Below, in pieces: positions 35,431 to 43,200 of a stretch of 64,000 nt of DNA. The translations under genes were made by a program, and so were the position numbers. The notes under the pieces are model-generated. The model ran no database searches, was not told the origin of the DNA, and worked only from the letters and a program-made list of their open reading frames with translations. The stretch is from Clostridia bacterium (lineage in GTDB: Bacteria > Bacillota > Clostridia > Oscillospirales > Acutalibacteraceae), in assembly GCA_017517665.1 (NCBI GenBank), contig JAFWYP010000001.1:173577-237576 (forward strand). Reading direction: 5' to 3'. Positions within the stretch are counted from its first letter, which is position 1. Each line of letters starts with the position of its first letter.

Positions 35431-37254
35431 TTGGCTACAGAAAAGAAACAGTCGGTGCTTAACGGCGCAATGATGCTCATGTTTGCCGTTTTGCTCGTTA
35501 AGGTTATCGGTCTTTTGTTCAAGATTCCGCTGACCGATATGATTGGTGCGGCAGGCAGAGGTTACTTCAATTCCGCATACGAAATCTATACCCCGATTTT
35601 TGCAATCTCAATGGCAGGTCTGCCCGTTGCGGTTTCAAGAATGGTTGCGGAAAATATAGCTCTCGGCAATTACAGAGAGCCGAGAATGATTCGCAAGGTT
35701 TCACAGCGTCTGTTCATTATTGTCGGTGTTACGGGAACTCTCATTCTTCTTGCAGCGGCATATCCCTATGCACGTTTCGTTGCCAATATCCGCAGTCTTC
35801 CCGCTGTTCTCTGCGTTGCTCCTTCAATATTCTTCTGCTGTTATATGTCAACATACAGAGGATACTATGAGGGTCTGAGAAATATGACTCCCACAGCAAT
35901 TTCACAGGTCGTTGAAGCACTCGGAAAGCTTGTTGTCGGTCTTATTCTCGCAAAGCTCGTTACGCAGACGGGCATGAGCCAGTATGAAAGCGGAATGCTC
36001 GCTTCAGGCAACATTTCCGCAACTGTTTTCGGAAACGAGGTAACGAGTCTTGCGGAAGCAAACGGCGTCATAACTCCCTGGGCGGCAGCAGGTGCCGTCA
36101 TGGGTGTTACAATAGGCTCTGTTGCTGCGGCTGTATTCCTTACGATTTACTATAAAATCAAAGGTGACGGCATAACAAGAACTCAGCTTGTCAATTCCGA
36201 AAAATCATCTCCTTCGGATGTCCTTGCGAAAGAGATGATAAAAATCGCTGTTCCCATGGTTGTCAGCGCTCTTATTCTAAACATAACAAACCTTGTTGAC
36301 ACCGTAACAATCCAGTCAAGACTCACATCCGCAATCGAAGCGGATTCTGCGTCGGTATTGCAGATGCATTCCGCGGCTATAAACGAAGCTGTAAGACTTT
36401 CAAGAATCAATATCAGCGATTCCGCAGAGATAGTAAAATATCTCTGGGGTTCATACGGAATGGCTCTTGACTTCAGAAATCTTATCCCTAACCTCACTCT
36501 TCAGCTCGGTATCAGTGCACTTCCAGCACTTGCCGCCGCATGGGCAGTCAAGGATAAGAAAGGAACAAAGTCAACAATTGAGCTTGTTCTGAGAATCTGT
36601 ATGCTTATCGGACTTCCTGCGGGCTTCGGTATGGCAGCTCTTGCCACACCGCTTCTTACGCTTATCTACGGCAGAGGTTCAAGCTCCGATGCCATTCCCG
36701 TCGTTGCACCCATCATGGTAGCTTACGGTATTGCAACGGCTCTTATGGCTGTTTCAACGCCAATCACAAATATGCTGCAGGCAATCGGCAGAACAGATAT
36801 TCCCGTCAAATCCGTTGTTGTAGGTGCAATTTGCAAGATTACCTGCAATTTTGTTCTTGTAGGAAATCCCAAAATCAACGTTTACGGTGCGGTGGTCGGC
36901 ACAATACTTTTCTATGTTGTTATTGTTGCATGTAACCTCACATCGCTTCTGCGCATTTCAAAGGTAAAGGTAAACTGGACATCAATTCTCGTTAAGCCTC
37001 TTATATGTGCCGCGCTCTGCGGTGTTACGGCATTTGCTGCATACGGACTTCTTTCAAAGATTTTCCCCGTTACCAACACCGAAAGCATCCTCAATATGGG
37101 TACGGTTTCAACCGTTATTTCCGTAGGACTTGCGGTTATTGTATATGCAATTTCACTTCTTCTCCTCAAAGGAGTTGCCCGTGAAGACATTTCTGTTTTG
37201 CCAAAAGGAGAAAAAATTGCAAAAACCCTTGAAAAATACGGACTTTTAGGTTAA
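35431..37254 (+). CDS. SpoVB/YabM-like polysaccharide flippase (MOP/MATE superfamily)
   Basis: 607 residues from TTG 35431, chosen because GGAG (35417-35420) is 10 nt upstream; the GTG at 35422 is only 1 nt from it. About 14 hydrophobic segments. Motifs GLLFKIPLTDMIGAAGRGYF and YEIYTPIFAISMAGLPVAVSRMV are typical of SpoVB/MurJ-type lipid-linked oligosaccharide flippases. It starts the block mazG, HU, S4, yabP, yabQ, divIC, S1. That matches the Bacillus yabM-yabR order with HU inserted. Probably moves a cell-wall or spore-cortex precursor. Confidence 0.9.
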   Translation: MATEKKQSVLNGAMMLMFAVLLVKVIGLLFKIPLTDMIGAAGRGYFNSAYEIYTPIFAISMAGLPVAVSRMVAENIALGNYREPRMIRKVSQRLFIIVGVTGTLILLAAAYPYARFVANIRSLPAVLCVAPSIFFCCYMSTYRGYYEGLRNMTPTAISQVVEALGKLVVGLILAKLVTQTGMSQYESGMLASGNISATVFGNEVTSLAEANGVITPWAAAGAVMGVTIGSVAAAVFLTIYYKIKGDGITRTQLVNSEKSSPSDVLAKEMIKIAVPMVVSALILNITNLVDTVTIQSRLTSAIEADSASVLQMHSAAINEAVRLSRINISDSAEIVKYLWGSYGMALDFRNLIPNLTLQLGISALPALAAAWAVKDKKGTKSTIELVLRICMLIGLPAGFGMAALATPLLTLIYGRGSSSDAIPVVAPIMVAYGIATALMAVSTPITNMLQAIGRTDIPVKSVVVGAICKITCNFVLVGNPKINVYGAVVGTILFYVVIVACNLTSLLRISKVKVNWTSILVKPLICAALCGVTAFAAYGLLSKIFPVTNTESILNMGTVSTVISVGLAVIVYAISLLLLKGVAREDISVLPKGEKIAKTLEKYGLLG

Positions 37255-37287
37255 AATAGGTTTTGCACATATTTGGGAGTGAGAAAA

Positions 37288-38085
37288 ATGGTTGATTTTG
37301 AACGCAAGGAAAGATATAATATTGATGACCTTGTCGAGATAATGAAATTACTCCGTGCCCCAGGCGGATGTCCGTGGGATGCAGAGCAGACTCACGAAAG
37401 CATCAAAAAGAATCTTATTGAAGAAGCTTACGAGGTTATCGAAGCAATCAATAAGCAGGACAATGAGCTTCTTTGTGAAGAACTCGGCGATTTGCTTATG
37501 CAGGTTATTTTCCACTCATGCATGGAAGACGAAAAAGGTGTTTTCAATTTCGTTGATGTGTGTGACGGCATCTGCAAAAAGCTTATTGAACGCCATCCCC
37601 ATGTTTTCGGAGAAACAAAGATTTCCGGTGTTGAAGATGTTCTGACCAATTGGGACGATATCAAAAGAAAAACCAAGGGTCAGAAAACAACAACTCAGTC
37701 AATGCTCAGCGTTCCGAGAGAGCTTCCCGCTCTCATGCGTGCAACGAAGCTTCAGAAAAAAGCGGCAGATGTCGGCTTTGACTGGAGTGATGTATCGGGT
37801 GCTCTTGATAAGCTTCAGGAAGAAATTGATGAGCTCCGTCAGGCTGTTGAAAATAACGACAGAGAAAATATGACCGAAGAACTCGGAGATGTTCTTTTCT
37901 CTGCCGTTAATGTTTCAAGATTTATAAAATCCGACGCGGAAGAATCTCTTACCGCTGCAAGTGATAAATTCCTTGCAAGATTCACAAAGGTTGAAAAGCT
38001 TGCTGAAGAGCGCGGAATTGATATGAAGTCTTCAACTCTCGAAGAGCTTGATAAGCTCTGGGATGAAGCAAAAATCATAAATTGA
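37288..38085 (+). CDS. mazG: Nucleoside triphosphate pyrophosphohydrolase MazG
   Basis: 265 residues from ATG 37288 (GGGAG 8 nt upstream); a TTG at 37273 lies ahead of that site. Two MazG repeats: LLRAPGGCPWDAEQTH with EEAYEVIEAI and EELGDLLMQVIFHS, then KLQEEIDELRQAV with EELGDVLFSAVN. The E-x-x-E and E-L-G-D metal ligands are intact in both. The enzyme hydrolyses NTPs to NMP and pyrophosphate, acting in nucleotide-pool cleaning. The homologue in Bacillus (YabN) has an extra methylase domain, which is lacking here. Confidence 0.95.
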   Translation: MVDFERKERYNIDDLVEIMKLLRAPGGCPWDAEQTHESIKKNLIEEAYEVIEAINKQDNELLCEELGDLLMQVIFHSCMEDEKGVFNFVDVCDGICKKLIERHPHVFGETKISGVEDVLTNWDDIKRKTKGQKTTTQSMLSVPRELPALMRATKLQKKAADVGFDWSDVSGALDKLQEEIDELRQAVENNDRENMTEELGDVLFSAVNVSRFIKSDAEESLTAASDKFLARFTKVEKLAEERGIDMKSSTLEELDKLWDEAKIIN

Positions 38086-38142
38086 ATATGAATACTTAAT
38101 TGTATTTATAAAATAGAAAACCAAAAGATTGGAGTAAGAAAA

Positions 38143-38418
38143 ATGAATAAGACAGAACTCGTAAACGCAATCGCAAAGAACGAAGGAATTGAAAAGAAGT
38201 GCGCTGAAAAGGCAGTTAACGCTGTATTTGCAGCAGTTGCTGATGCTCTTGCAGCAGGTGAAAAGGTTCAGCTTATCGGCTTTGGTACTTTTGAAGTTCG
38301 CGAACGTGCAGAAAAGACAGCTCGCAACCCCAGAACAGGCGAAACAATTACTGTTCCCGCAACAAAGGCTCCCGCTTTCAAGGCTGGCGCAGCTCTCAAG
38401 GCAAAGATTGCGAAATAA
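38143..38418 (+). CDS. HU-family DNA-binding protein
   Basis: 91 residues, ATG after GGAGTAAGAAAA. Standard HU length with the signature GFGTFEVRERAEKTARNPRTG and the end KAPAFKAGAALK. It binds DNA as a dimer and compacts the nucleoid. Codon use is strongly biased to frequent codons, as expected for a highly expressed gene. A terminator follows, so it can be made in excess of its neighbours. Confidence 0.97.
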   Translation: MNKTELVNAIAKNEGIEKKCAEKAVNAVFAAVADALAAGEKVQLIGFGTFEVRERAEKTARNPRTGETITVPATKAPAFKAGAALKAKIAK

Positions 38419-38432
38419 TTTTACTGAAAACG

Positions 38433-38457
38433 GGGCTGCTTAACTGCAGCCCTTTTT
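38433..38457 (+). terminator. Rho-independent terminator after HU
   Basis: GGGCTGC (38433-38439) pairs with GCAGCCC (38446-38452), then TTTTT. Confidence 0.9.
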
Positions 38458-38486
38458 CATATCCTGATTTATTACGGAGTGGTAAT

Positions 38487-38726
38487 ATGCGTCTTGATAA
38501 ATATCTTAAAGTATCAAGAATAATCAAAAGAAGAACCGTTGCAAACGATGCCTGCGATGCAAAGCATGTGACGGTAAACGGCAAGGTTGCAAGAGCTTCC
38601 TATGATGTGAAGGTCGGAGATATAATTGAGATTACCTTTGGTGCAAACACCAATAAGTTCGAGGTGCTCAGCGTTTCCGAACACGCTACAAAAGAAACAG
38701 CCGCAACCATGTTCAAACCGTTATAA
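38487..38726 (+). CDS. S4-domain RNA-binding protein (RqcP/YabO-like)
   Basis: 79 residues, ATG after GGAGTGGTAAT. A full S4 domain (MRLDKYLKVSRIIKRRTVAN, then VTVNGKVARASYDVKVGD) makes up the protein. YabO relatives, named RqcP in Bacillus, bind 50S-peptidyl-tRNA and help add C-terminal tails in ribosome rescue. The position between mazG/HU and yabP is the conserved one. Confidence 0.93.
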   Translation: MRLDKYLKVSRIIKRRTVANDACDAKHVTVNGKVARASYDVKVGDIIEITFGANTNKFEVLSVSEHATKETAATMFKPL

Positions 38727-38731
38727 AAAAT

Positions 38732-38779
38732 CCTCCCGAAGCATATTATTTATAAATATGCAAAATCGGGAGGTTTTTT
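38732..38779 (+). terminator. Terminator-like hairpin that contains the yabP ribosome site
   Basis: CCTCCCGA (38732-38739) pairs with TCGGGAGG (38766-38773). Inside, GCATATT (38741-38747) pairs with AATATGC (38755-38761). TTTTTT follows at 38774. The 3' arm contains GGGAGG, the Shine-Dalgarno sequence of yabP 8 nt before its ATG. So the same arm is both terminator stem and ribosome site. Confidence 0.8.
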
Positions 38780-38781
38780 AT

Positions 38782-39063
38782 ATGGCAGAAGAAAAAAGAA
38801 TTCAGTCAATGCCGCACAATCTTGTTCTTGAAGACAGAAAACTGCTCACGGTTTCAGGTGTGTCCGATGTGGACAGCTTTGATGAGCAGACAGTAATAAT
38901 TTTTACCGATATGGGTGAACTGACTGTCAGAGGCAGCAATCTGCATATCAACAGGCTCAGTGTTGAGGTCGGAGAGCTAACGGTGGAGGGAAATATAGCG
39001 GCTCTTATCTATTCCGATGAGGCACCGAAGAACAGCGGATTTTTCAGCAGGGTTTTCAGATAA
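38782..39063 (+). CDS. yabP: Sporulation protein YabP
   Basis: 93 residues from ATG 38782; a longer in-frame start at 38626 lies inside the S4 gene. The YabP domain is clear: MPHNLVLEDRKLLTVSGVSDV, then FTDMGELTVRGSNLHINRLS and VEGNIAALIY. YabP is needed for spore formation in Bacillus and is a marker of endospore formers. Its stop directly precedes the yabQ start. Its ribosome site lies within the preceding terminator-like hairpin. Confidence 0.95.
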   Translation: MAEEKRIQSMPHNLVLEDRKLLTVSGVSDVDSFDEQTVIIFTDMGELTVRGSNLHINRLSVEVGELTVEGNIAALIYSDEAPKNSGFFSRVFR

Positions 39064-39585
39064 ATGGATTATATTCAGGGACTTTCGGTCCAGACGGAAA
39101 TATTTCTTCTTGCGCTCGGATTCGGTTTTATTCTCGGAATTCTGTACGATGTTTTTCGTACAGTCAGAATGATAATTTCAGATTCTCCGATGTTTACATT
39201 TTCTATGGATGTAATGTATTTTTTGGTTTGCGCTTTTCTTTTCTTTTCCTTTAATCTTGTGGTTGACAGCGGAAAAATCAGACTATATGTTATACTTGGA
39301 GAAGCGCTCGGCTGGTTAATATATTACTTTTCTTTAGGAGAAATATCATTAAGAATCAGTAACGCGACAGTTTCGTTTGCAAGGAGGGCATTAACTGCAA
39401 TTTTTAAACCTTTTTTGAGGCTTTTTAACCTGTTGAATAGTAAATTCAAAAAAATTGCTTTATTTTCCCGAAAAATAATAAGAAAATTTAAGAAAAAAGC
39501 AAAATATGACTTGCAAAAACATAAAGGTATGGTGTATAATCTTAACGGTTATATAGAAAATATTATTTCTGATAAGGATAAATAA
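39064..39585 (+). CDS. yabQ: Spore cortex biosynthesis protein YabQ
   Basis: 173 residues, starting immediately after yabP. Four hydrophobic segments in the first 105 residues with the typical opening FGFILGILYDVFRTVR, followed by a very basic tail (about 115-160). YabQ is a membrane protein required for spore cortex formation in Bacillus. It is followed by divIC after 3 nt. Confidence 0.92.
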   Translation: MDYIQGLSVQTEIFLLALGFGFILGILYDVFRTVRMIISDSPMFTFSMDVMYFLVCAFLFFSFNLVVDSGKIRLYVILGEALGWLIYYFSLGEISLRISNATVSFARRALTAIFKPFLRLFNLLNSKFKKIALFSRKIIRKFKKKAKYDLQKHKGMVYNLNGYIENIISDKDK

Positions 39586-39588
39586 TAA

Positions 39589-39885
39589 ATGGCTGTTAAG
39601 AATAATCAAAAAAGAAAACACAGTGTCATACTTTGGGCATGTTTTTTTGTCCTTGTGTGCTACTTTGTTGCAACTATATTCAGCCTTCAGATGCAGGTGC
39701 GTGCACAGGAAAATACACGCGATGACCTTGAAGCTCAATATAATCAGCAGGTAGAAGATAACAAAGAGCTTGAGCGTCTTATTGAAGAAGGCAACGAGTC
39801 GGATTATATTGAAAAAATCGCAAGAGAACAGTATGGCTATGCAAAGCCTGACGAAAGAGTTTATTACGATTCATCTGTATATTAA
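39589..39885 (+). CDS. divIC: Septum formation initiator DivIC/FtsB-like
   Basis: 98 residues: a basic N-terminus, one membrane helix (about 12-33), a coiled coil (about 38-68) and the conserved end IEKIAREQYGYAKPDERVYY. DivIC/FtsB links the divisome across the membrane with FtsL and DivIB. The position after yabQ is the conserved Firmicute order. Confidence 0.93.
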   Translation: MAVKNNQKRKHSVILWACFFVLVCYFVATIFSLQMQVRAQENTRDDLEAQYNQQVEDNKELERLIEEGNESDYIEKIAREQYGYAKPDERVYYDSSVY

Positions 39886-39942
39886 ACTGTTATTCAGTTT
39901 GTTTATAAAAATCACTTTATTTATGGAAGGATTCTACACTGT

Positions 39943-40419
39943 ATGCAATTTGAAGAAGGTGCAATCGTAAGCGGAAAAATCACGGGGCTTACCGATTTCG
40001 GAGCTTTTGTTGAGCTTGAAGGCGGAAAAACGGGTATGATACATATTTCCGAAGTTGCCCCAAATTATGTCAAGGATATCAGAGAGCACGTTTCCGTCGG
40101 TCAGGAAGTAAAGGCGAAGATTATTTCCGTTTCGCCCGAAGGAAAAATCAGTCTTTCAATCAGAAAACTGTCAGAGCAGCCCAAGGAAAAGGAACAGCGT
40201 CCTCAGAGACCTCCCCAGAAGCCCAGAGGCGAAAGACGTTCGGCTCCCAATGTATGGAACGGTCAGAAGAGCACAGCTCCTCCTGCAGGTGAAAAGCAGT
40301 CTTTTGAAGATATGATGGCAAGATTCAAGGCTGTAAGCGATGAAAAAATGACCGATCTCAAGAGAGCAAGTGACTCAAAAAGAGGCAGTGCAGGTTATTC
40401 CCGCAGAGGCGCAAAGTAA
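39943..40419 (+). CDS. S1 RNA-binding domain protein (YabR-like)
   Basis: 158 residues. Residues 1-72 are one S1 domain (GAIVSGKITGLTDFGAFVELEGGKTGMIHISEV, split here by me as a motif run over positions 5-37). A basic, proline-rich tail (about 80-110) and a short C-terminal segment follow. It is the last gene of the yabM-to-yabR block and is followed by a terminator. Function is likely RNA binding in translation or decay; the exact role is unknown. Confidence 0.92.
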   Translation: MQFEEGAIVSGKITGLTDFGAFVELEGGKTGMIHISEVAPNYVKDIREHVSVGQEVKAKIISVSPEGKISLSIRKLSEQPKEKEQRPQRPPQKPRGERRSAPNVWNGQKSTAPPAGEKQSFEDMMARFKAVSDEKMTDLKRASDSKRGSAGYSRRGAK

Positions 40420-40425
40420 TTATCA

Positions 40426-40450
40426 AACGGGGGCAGTGCCTCCGTTTTTT
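40426..40450 (+). terminator. Rho-independent terminator after the S1-domain gene
   Basis: AACGGGGGC (40426-40434) pairs with GCCTCCGTT (40438-40446) with one G-U pair and a 3-nt loop, then T-run. Confidence 0.85.
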
Positions 40451-40484
40451 GATATTCACGCAGTTTTTGTTGAGAGGTGATGGA

Positions 40485-41327
40485 ATGCGTGAGATAGAAG
40501 CGGCAGTAATTGAGCAGGCGATACGCGATATGTGTATTCTTGCCAACAAACAGCTTCCGCATGACCTTGAAGAAAGAATTGAATACTGTGCAGGCTGTGA
40601 ATGCGATGAATTGCCTGCAAGTATCATGAAAACACTTACCGATAATCTTACCGCGGCAAAGGAGCTTGATATTCCCATTTGTCAGGATACGGGAATGGCG
40701 GTTGTGTTTGCCGAAATCGGTCAGGATGTTCATATTGTCGGTGGCAGCTTTGAAGAAGCAGTCAACAAAGGGGTGTCCAGAGGATACACCGAAGGCTATC
40801 TGCGCTGCTCGGTTGTAAAAGATCCCTTGAGAAGAGTCAATACGGGTGATAATACCCCCGCAGTTATTCATACACGCATTGTTGACGGCGATAAAATCAG
40901 GCTTACCGTTGCCCCAAAAGGTTTTGGAAGCGAGAATATGAGCTGCCTTAAGATGTTCACACCCTCGGCAACAAGAGAGGATATAATCAATTATGTTGTA
41001 GAGTCGGTTAAAACGGCAGGAAGCAATCCTTGTCCTCCGATGGTGTTGGGCATAGGAATAGGCGGCACGTTTGAACAGTGTGCACTGCTTGCCAAAACCG
41101 CACTTTGCAGAAATGTCAGCGAAAGCAATTCCGATGAGTTTTATTCATCAATGGAGGCGGAAATTCTTGAAAGGGTCAATGCTCTTGATATAGGACCGCA
41201 AGGATTCGGCGGTAAAACTACTGCACTCAGCGTTGCCATAGAAGCAAAGCCCACTCATATCGCAGGTTTGCCCGTTGCAATCAATGTCGGATGCCATGTT
41301 ACCCGCCATAAAAGCATGGTTATCTGA
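40485..41327 (+). CDS. Fe-S fumarate hydratase/tartrate dehydratase alpha subunit
   Basis: 280 residues from ATG 40485, after GAGGTGATGGA; a longer in-frame start at 40449 lies in the terminator region. Class I fumarase alpha features: ICQDTGMAVVFAEIG, APKGFGSENMSCLKMF, LGIGIGGTFEQCALLAKTAL and the end GCHVTRHK. The conserved Cys residues for the 4Fe-4S cluster are visible. In the two-subunit enzyme the beta subunit normally follows directly, but here the next gene is hpf with its own promoter. Either beta is elsewhere or the protein has another role. Confidence 0.9.
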   Translation: MREIEAAVIEQAIRDMCILANKQLPHDLEERIEYCAGCECDELPASIMKTLTDNLTAAKELDIPICQDTGMAVVFAEIGQDVHIVGGSFEEAVNKGVSRGYTEGYLRCSVVKDPLRRVNTGDNTPAVIHTRIVDGDKIRLTVAPKGFGSENMSCLKMFTPSATREDIINYVVESVKTAGSNPCPPMVLGIGIGGTFEQCALLAKTALCRNVSESNSDEFYSSMEAEILERVNALDIGPQGFGGKTTALSVAIEAKPTHIAGLPVAINVGCHVTRHKSMVI

Positions 41328-41377
41328 ACAAATTGTTAATTAGATTTATACAAAATAATAAAAATCCCAAAAACCCC

Positions 41378-41407
41378 TTTACAATTTTTGTGCATATGTG
41401 CTATAAT
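41378..41407 (+). promoter_or_regulatory. Promoter of hpf
   Basis: TTTACA (41378-41383), an 18-nt spacer and TATAAT (41402-41407). The transcript leader contains a perfect hairpin GAAGTC/GACTTC at 41413-41427 before the AAGGGG ribosome site. Confidence 0.65.
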
Positions 41408-41453
41408 GTAGATGAAGTCAAAGACTTCAATAGCTACAAAAGGGGATGACTAT

Positions 41454-41981
41454 ATGAAAATCACAATTACAGGTCGCAAGTGCTCACCCAGAGAATCTTT
41501 CAAAGAACATGCAGAAAAGAAGCTCGCCAAAATTGAGCGCTTTTTCGGCTCCGATGCGGAGGCGAAAGTTACGGTAACTGTTGAGAAGTCATCACAGTCG
41601 GTTGAAATCACCGTAAAGAACAACGGTATGATTTTCAGAGCTCAGGAGAGAGCAGAAAACATGAACGAAGCTCTCGACAAATGTGTTGACACCCTTATCA
41701 GGCAAATAAGAAAGAACAAGACCAGAATTGAAAAGAAACTCCGTGCAGGAAACTTTGATGCTTTTGCAGACGAAGCGGAGGTTGCGGAAGAACTTGATTT
41801 TGAGCTTGTCAGAAAGAAAACCGTAAACCTTAAGCCCCAGTCCGTTGACGAAGCAATTCTCCAGATGAATCTCGTAGACCATAATTTCTATGTGTTTATT
41901 GAAGAATCAATCGGAGAAGTCTGCGTGGTTTATAAGAGAAATGACGGAGGCTACGGTCTTATCACACCTGAGATTGAGTAA
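41454..41981 (+). CDS. hpf: Ribosome hibernation-promoting factor, long form
   Basis: 175 residues from ATG 41454, after AAGGGGATGACTAT. The N-terminal S30AE/RaiA domain (about 1-95: MKITITGRKCSPRESF, FFGSDAEAKVTVTVE) joins a C-terminal dimerisation domain (about 115-175: KPQSVDEAILQMNLVDHNFYVF, NDGGYGLITPE). The long form ties two 70S ribosomes into 100S dimers during stationary phase. Single-gene transcript with promoter and terminator. Confidence 0.96.
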   Translation: MKITITGRKCSPRESFKEHAEKKLAKIERFFGSDAEAKVTVTVEKSSQSVEITVKNNGMIFRAQERAENMNEALDKCVDTLIRQIRKNKTRIEKKLRAGNFDAFADEAEVAEELDFELVRKKTVNLKPQSVDEAILQMNLVDHNFYVFIEESIGEVCVVYKRNDGGYGLITPEIE

Positions 41982-42012
41982 TCATATACCGGAATTATGA
42001 TTGATTGAATAT

Positions 42013-42045
42013 TGGCGGGAATCAGAAGGGTTCCCGCCATTTTTT
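42013..42045 (+). terminator. Rho-independent terminator after hpf
   Basis: TGGCGGGAA (42013-42021) pairs with TTCCCGCCA (42031-42039), then six T. Confidence 0.9.
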
Positions 42046-42064
42046 GAGAATTAGGAGAACTTTG

Positions 42065-43180
42065 ATGAGAATTGATTTTGTAATACCGTGTCTTTTAGGT
42101 ATGGAATCCCTTATCGCGGGAGAGCTTAAAGAATTCGGTGCGGATAATGTCAATGCCGAAAACGGCAGAGTGCTTTTCAGCGGCGATGAAAATATACTTG
42201 CAAGAGTCAATATCTGTTCGCGTTTTGCGGAAAGAGTACAGATTCTTGTCGGCTCATTTGAAGCGAGGAGCTTTGAAGAGCTTTTTCAGGGAACAAAAAA
42301 ACTTCCTTGGGAAGAATGGATTGGTGCTCTTGATGCATTCCCCGTTAAGGGCTACTCAATCAATTCCGGTCTTTTCAGTACCCGTGACTGTCAGGCAATA
42401 ATCAAAAAAGCGGTTGTTGAAAGACTGAAATCAAAATATAAAATTGAATGGTTTGAAGAAACGGGTCCCGTTCATCAGATTCAGTTCTCCATTATGAAGG
42501 ACAAGGTATCCCTTCTTATTGATACCTCGGGCTATGGACTTCATAAAAGAGGCTACCGTCTTGATGCAAACGATGCGCCGATTAAAGAAACACTCGCAGC
42601 AGCTCTTTGCAGTCTGTCTCATTTAAGACCGTATCATAAGCTTTATGACCCTATGTGCGGCTCGGGAACAATTCTTATTGAGGGTGCAATGATGGCGGCG
42701 AATATCGCACCGGGCATAAACAGAAGCTTTTCGGCGGAGAGATTCGGCGTTATCCCGAGAAATGTCTGGGATGAAGAAAGAGAAAGAGCGAGAAGCCTTG
42801 TAAGACCCTGCGATGATTTCATGGCATACGGCTCCGACCTTGATGCAAAAGCGATTGAAATTGCAAAGGTTAATGCTCAGAGGGCAGGCGTTGCGGATAA
42901 GATTACCTTCAAGGTTGCCGATGTGGCGAAGTTTGCACCTGAGTCTGACAGAGGTACGGTTATTTGCAATCCACCCTACGGCGAAAGACTTCTCGATATC
43001 ACCGAATGCGAAGCAATATATAAATCCATGGGTAAGGTTTTTGAACAGAAAAAGGGCTGGTCTTACAGTATCATAAGCCCCGATGAGGAGTTTGAAAAGG
43101 CTTTCGGAAGAAAAGCCGATAAGAGAAGAAAACTGTATAACGGCATGATAAAATGCCAGTTATTTATGTATTTCAAGTAA
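42065..43180 (+). CDS. THUMP-domain class I SAM-dependent RNA methyltransferase (RlmL/YpsC-like)
   Basis: 371 residues from ATG 42065 (AGGAGA 7 nt upstream); the longer ORF from 42005 overlaps the terminator. An N-terminal ferredoxin-like/THUMP region (about 1-155) precedes the methyltransferase (LYDPMCGSGTILIEGAMMA at about 196, AYGSDLDAKAIEIAKVNA, CNPPYGERL). The NPPY motif marks N-methylation of adenine or guanine. Family members modify 23S rRNA (m2G). Exact target not provable here. Confidence 0.92.
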   Translation: MRIDFVIPCLLGMESLIAGELKEFGADNVNAENGRVLFSGDENILARVNICSRFAERVQILVGSFEARSFEELFQGTKKLPWEEWIGALDAFPVKGYSINSGLFSTRDCQAIIKKAVVERLKSKYKIEWFEETGPVHQIQFSIMKDKVSLLIDTSGYGLHKRGYRLDANDAPIKETLAAALCSLSHLRPYHKLYDPMCGSGTILIEGAMMAANIAPGINRSFSAERFGVIPRNVWDEERERARSLVRPCDDFMAYGSDLDAKAIEIAKVNAQRAGVADKITFKVADVAKFAPESDRGTVICNPPYGERLLDITECEAIYKSMGKVFEQKKGWSYSIISPDEEFEKAFGRKADKRRKLYNGMIKCQLFMYFK

Positions 43181-43200
43181 TTTTGGGAGGAAGATTTAAA

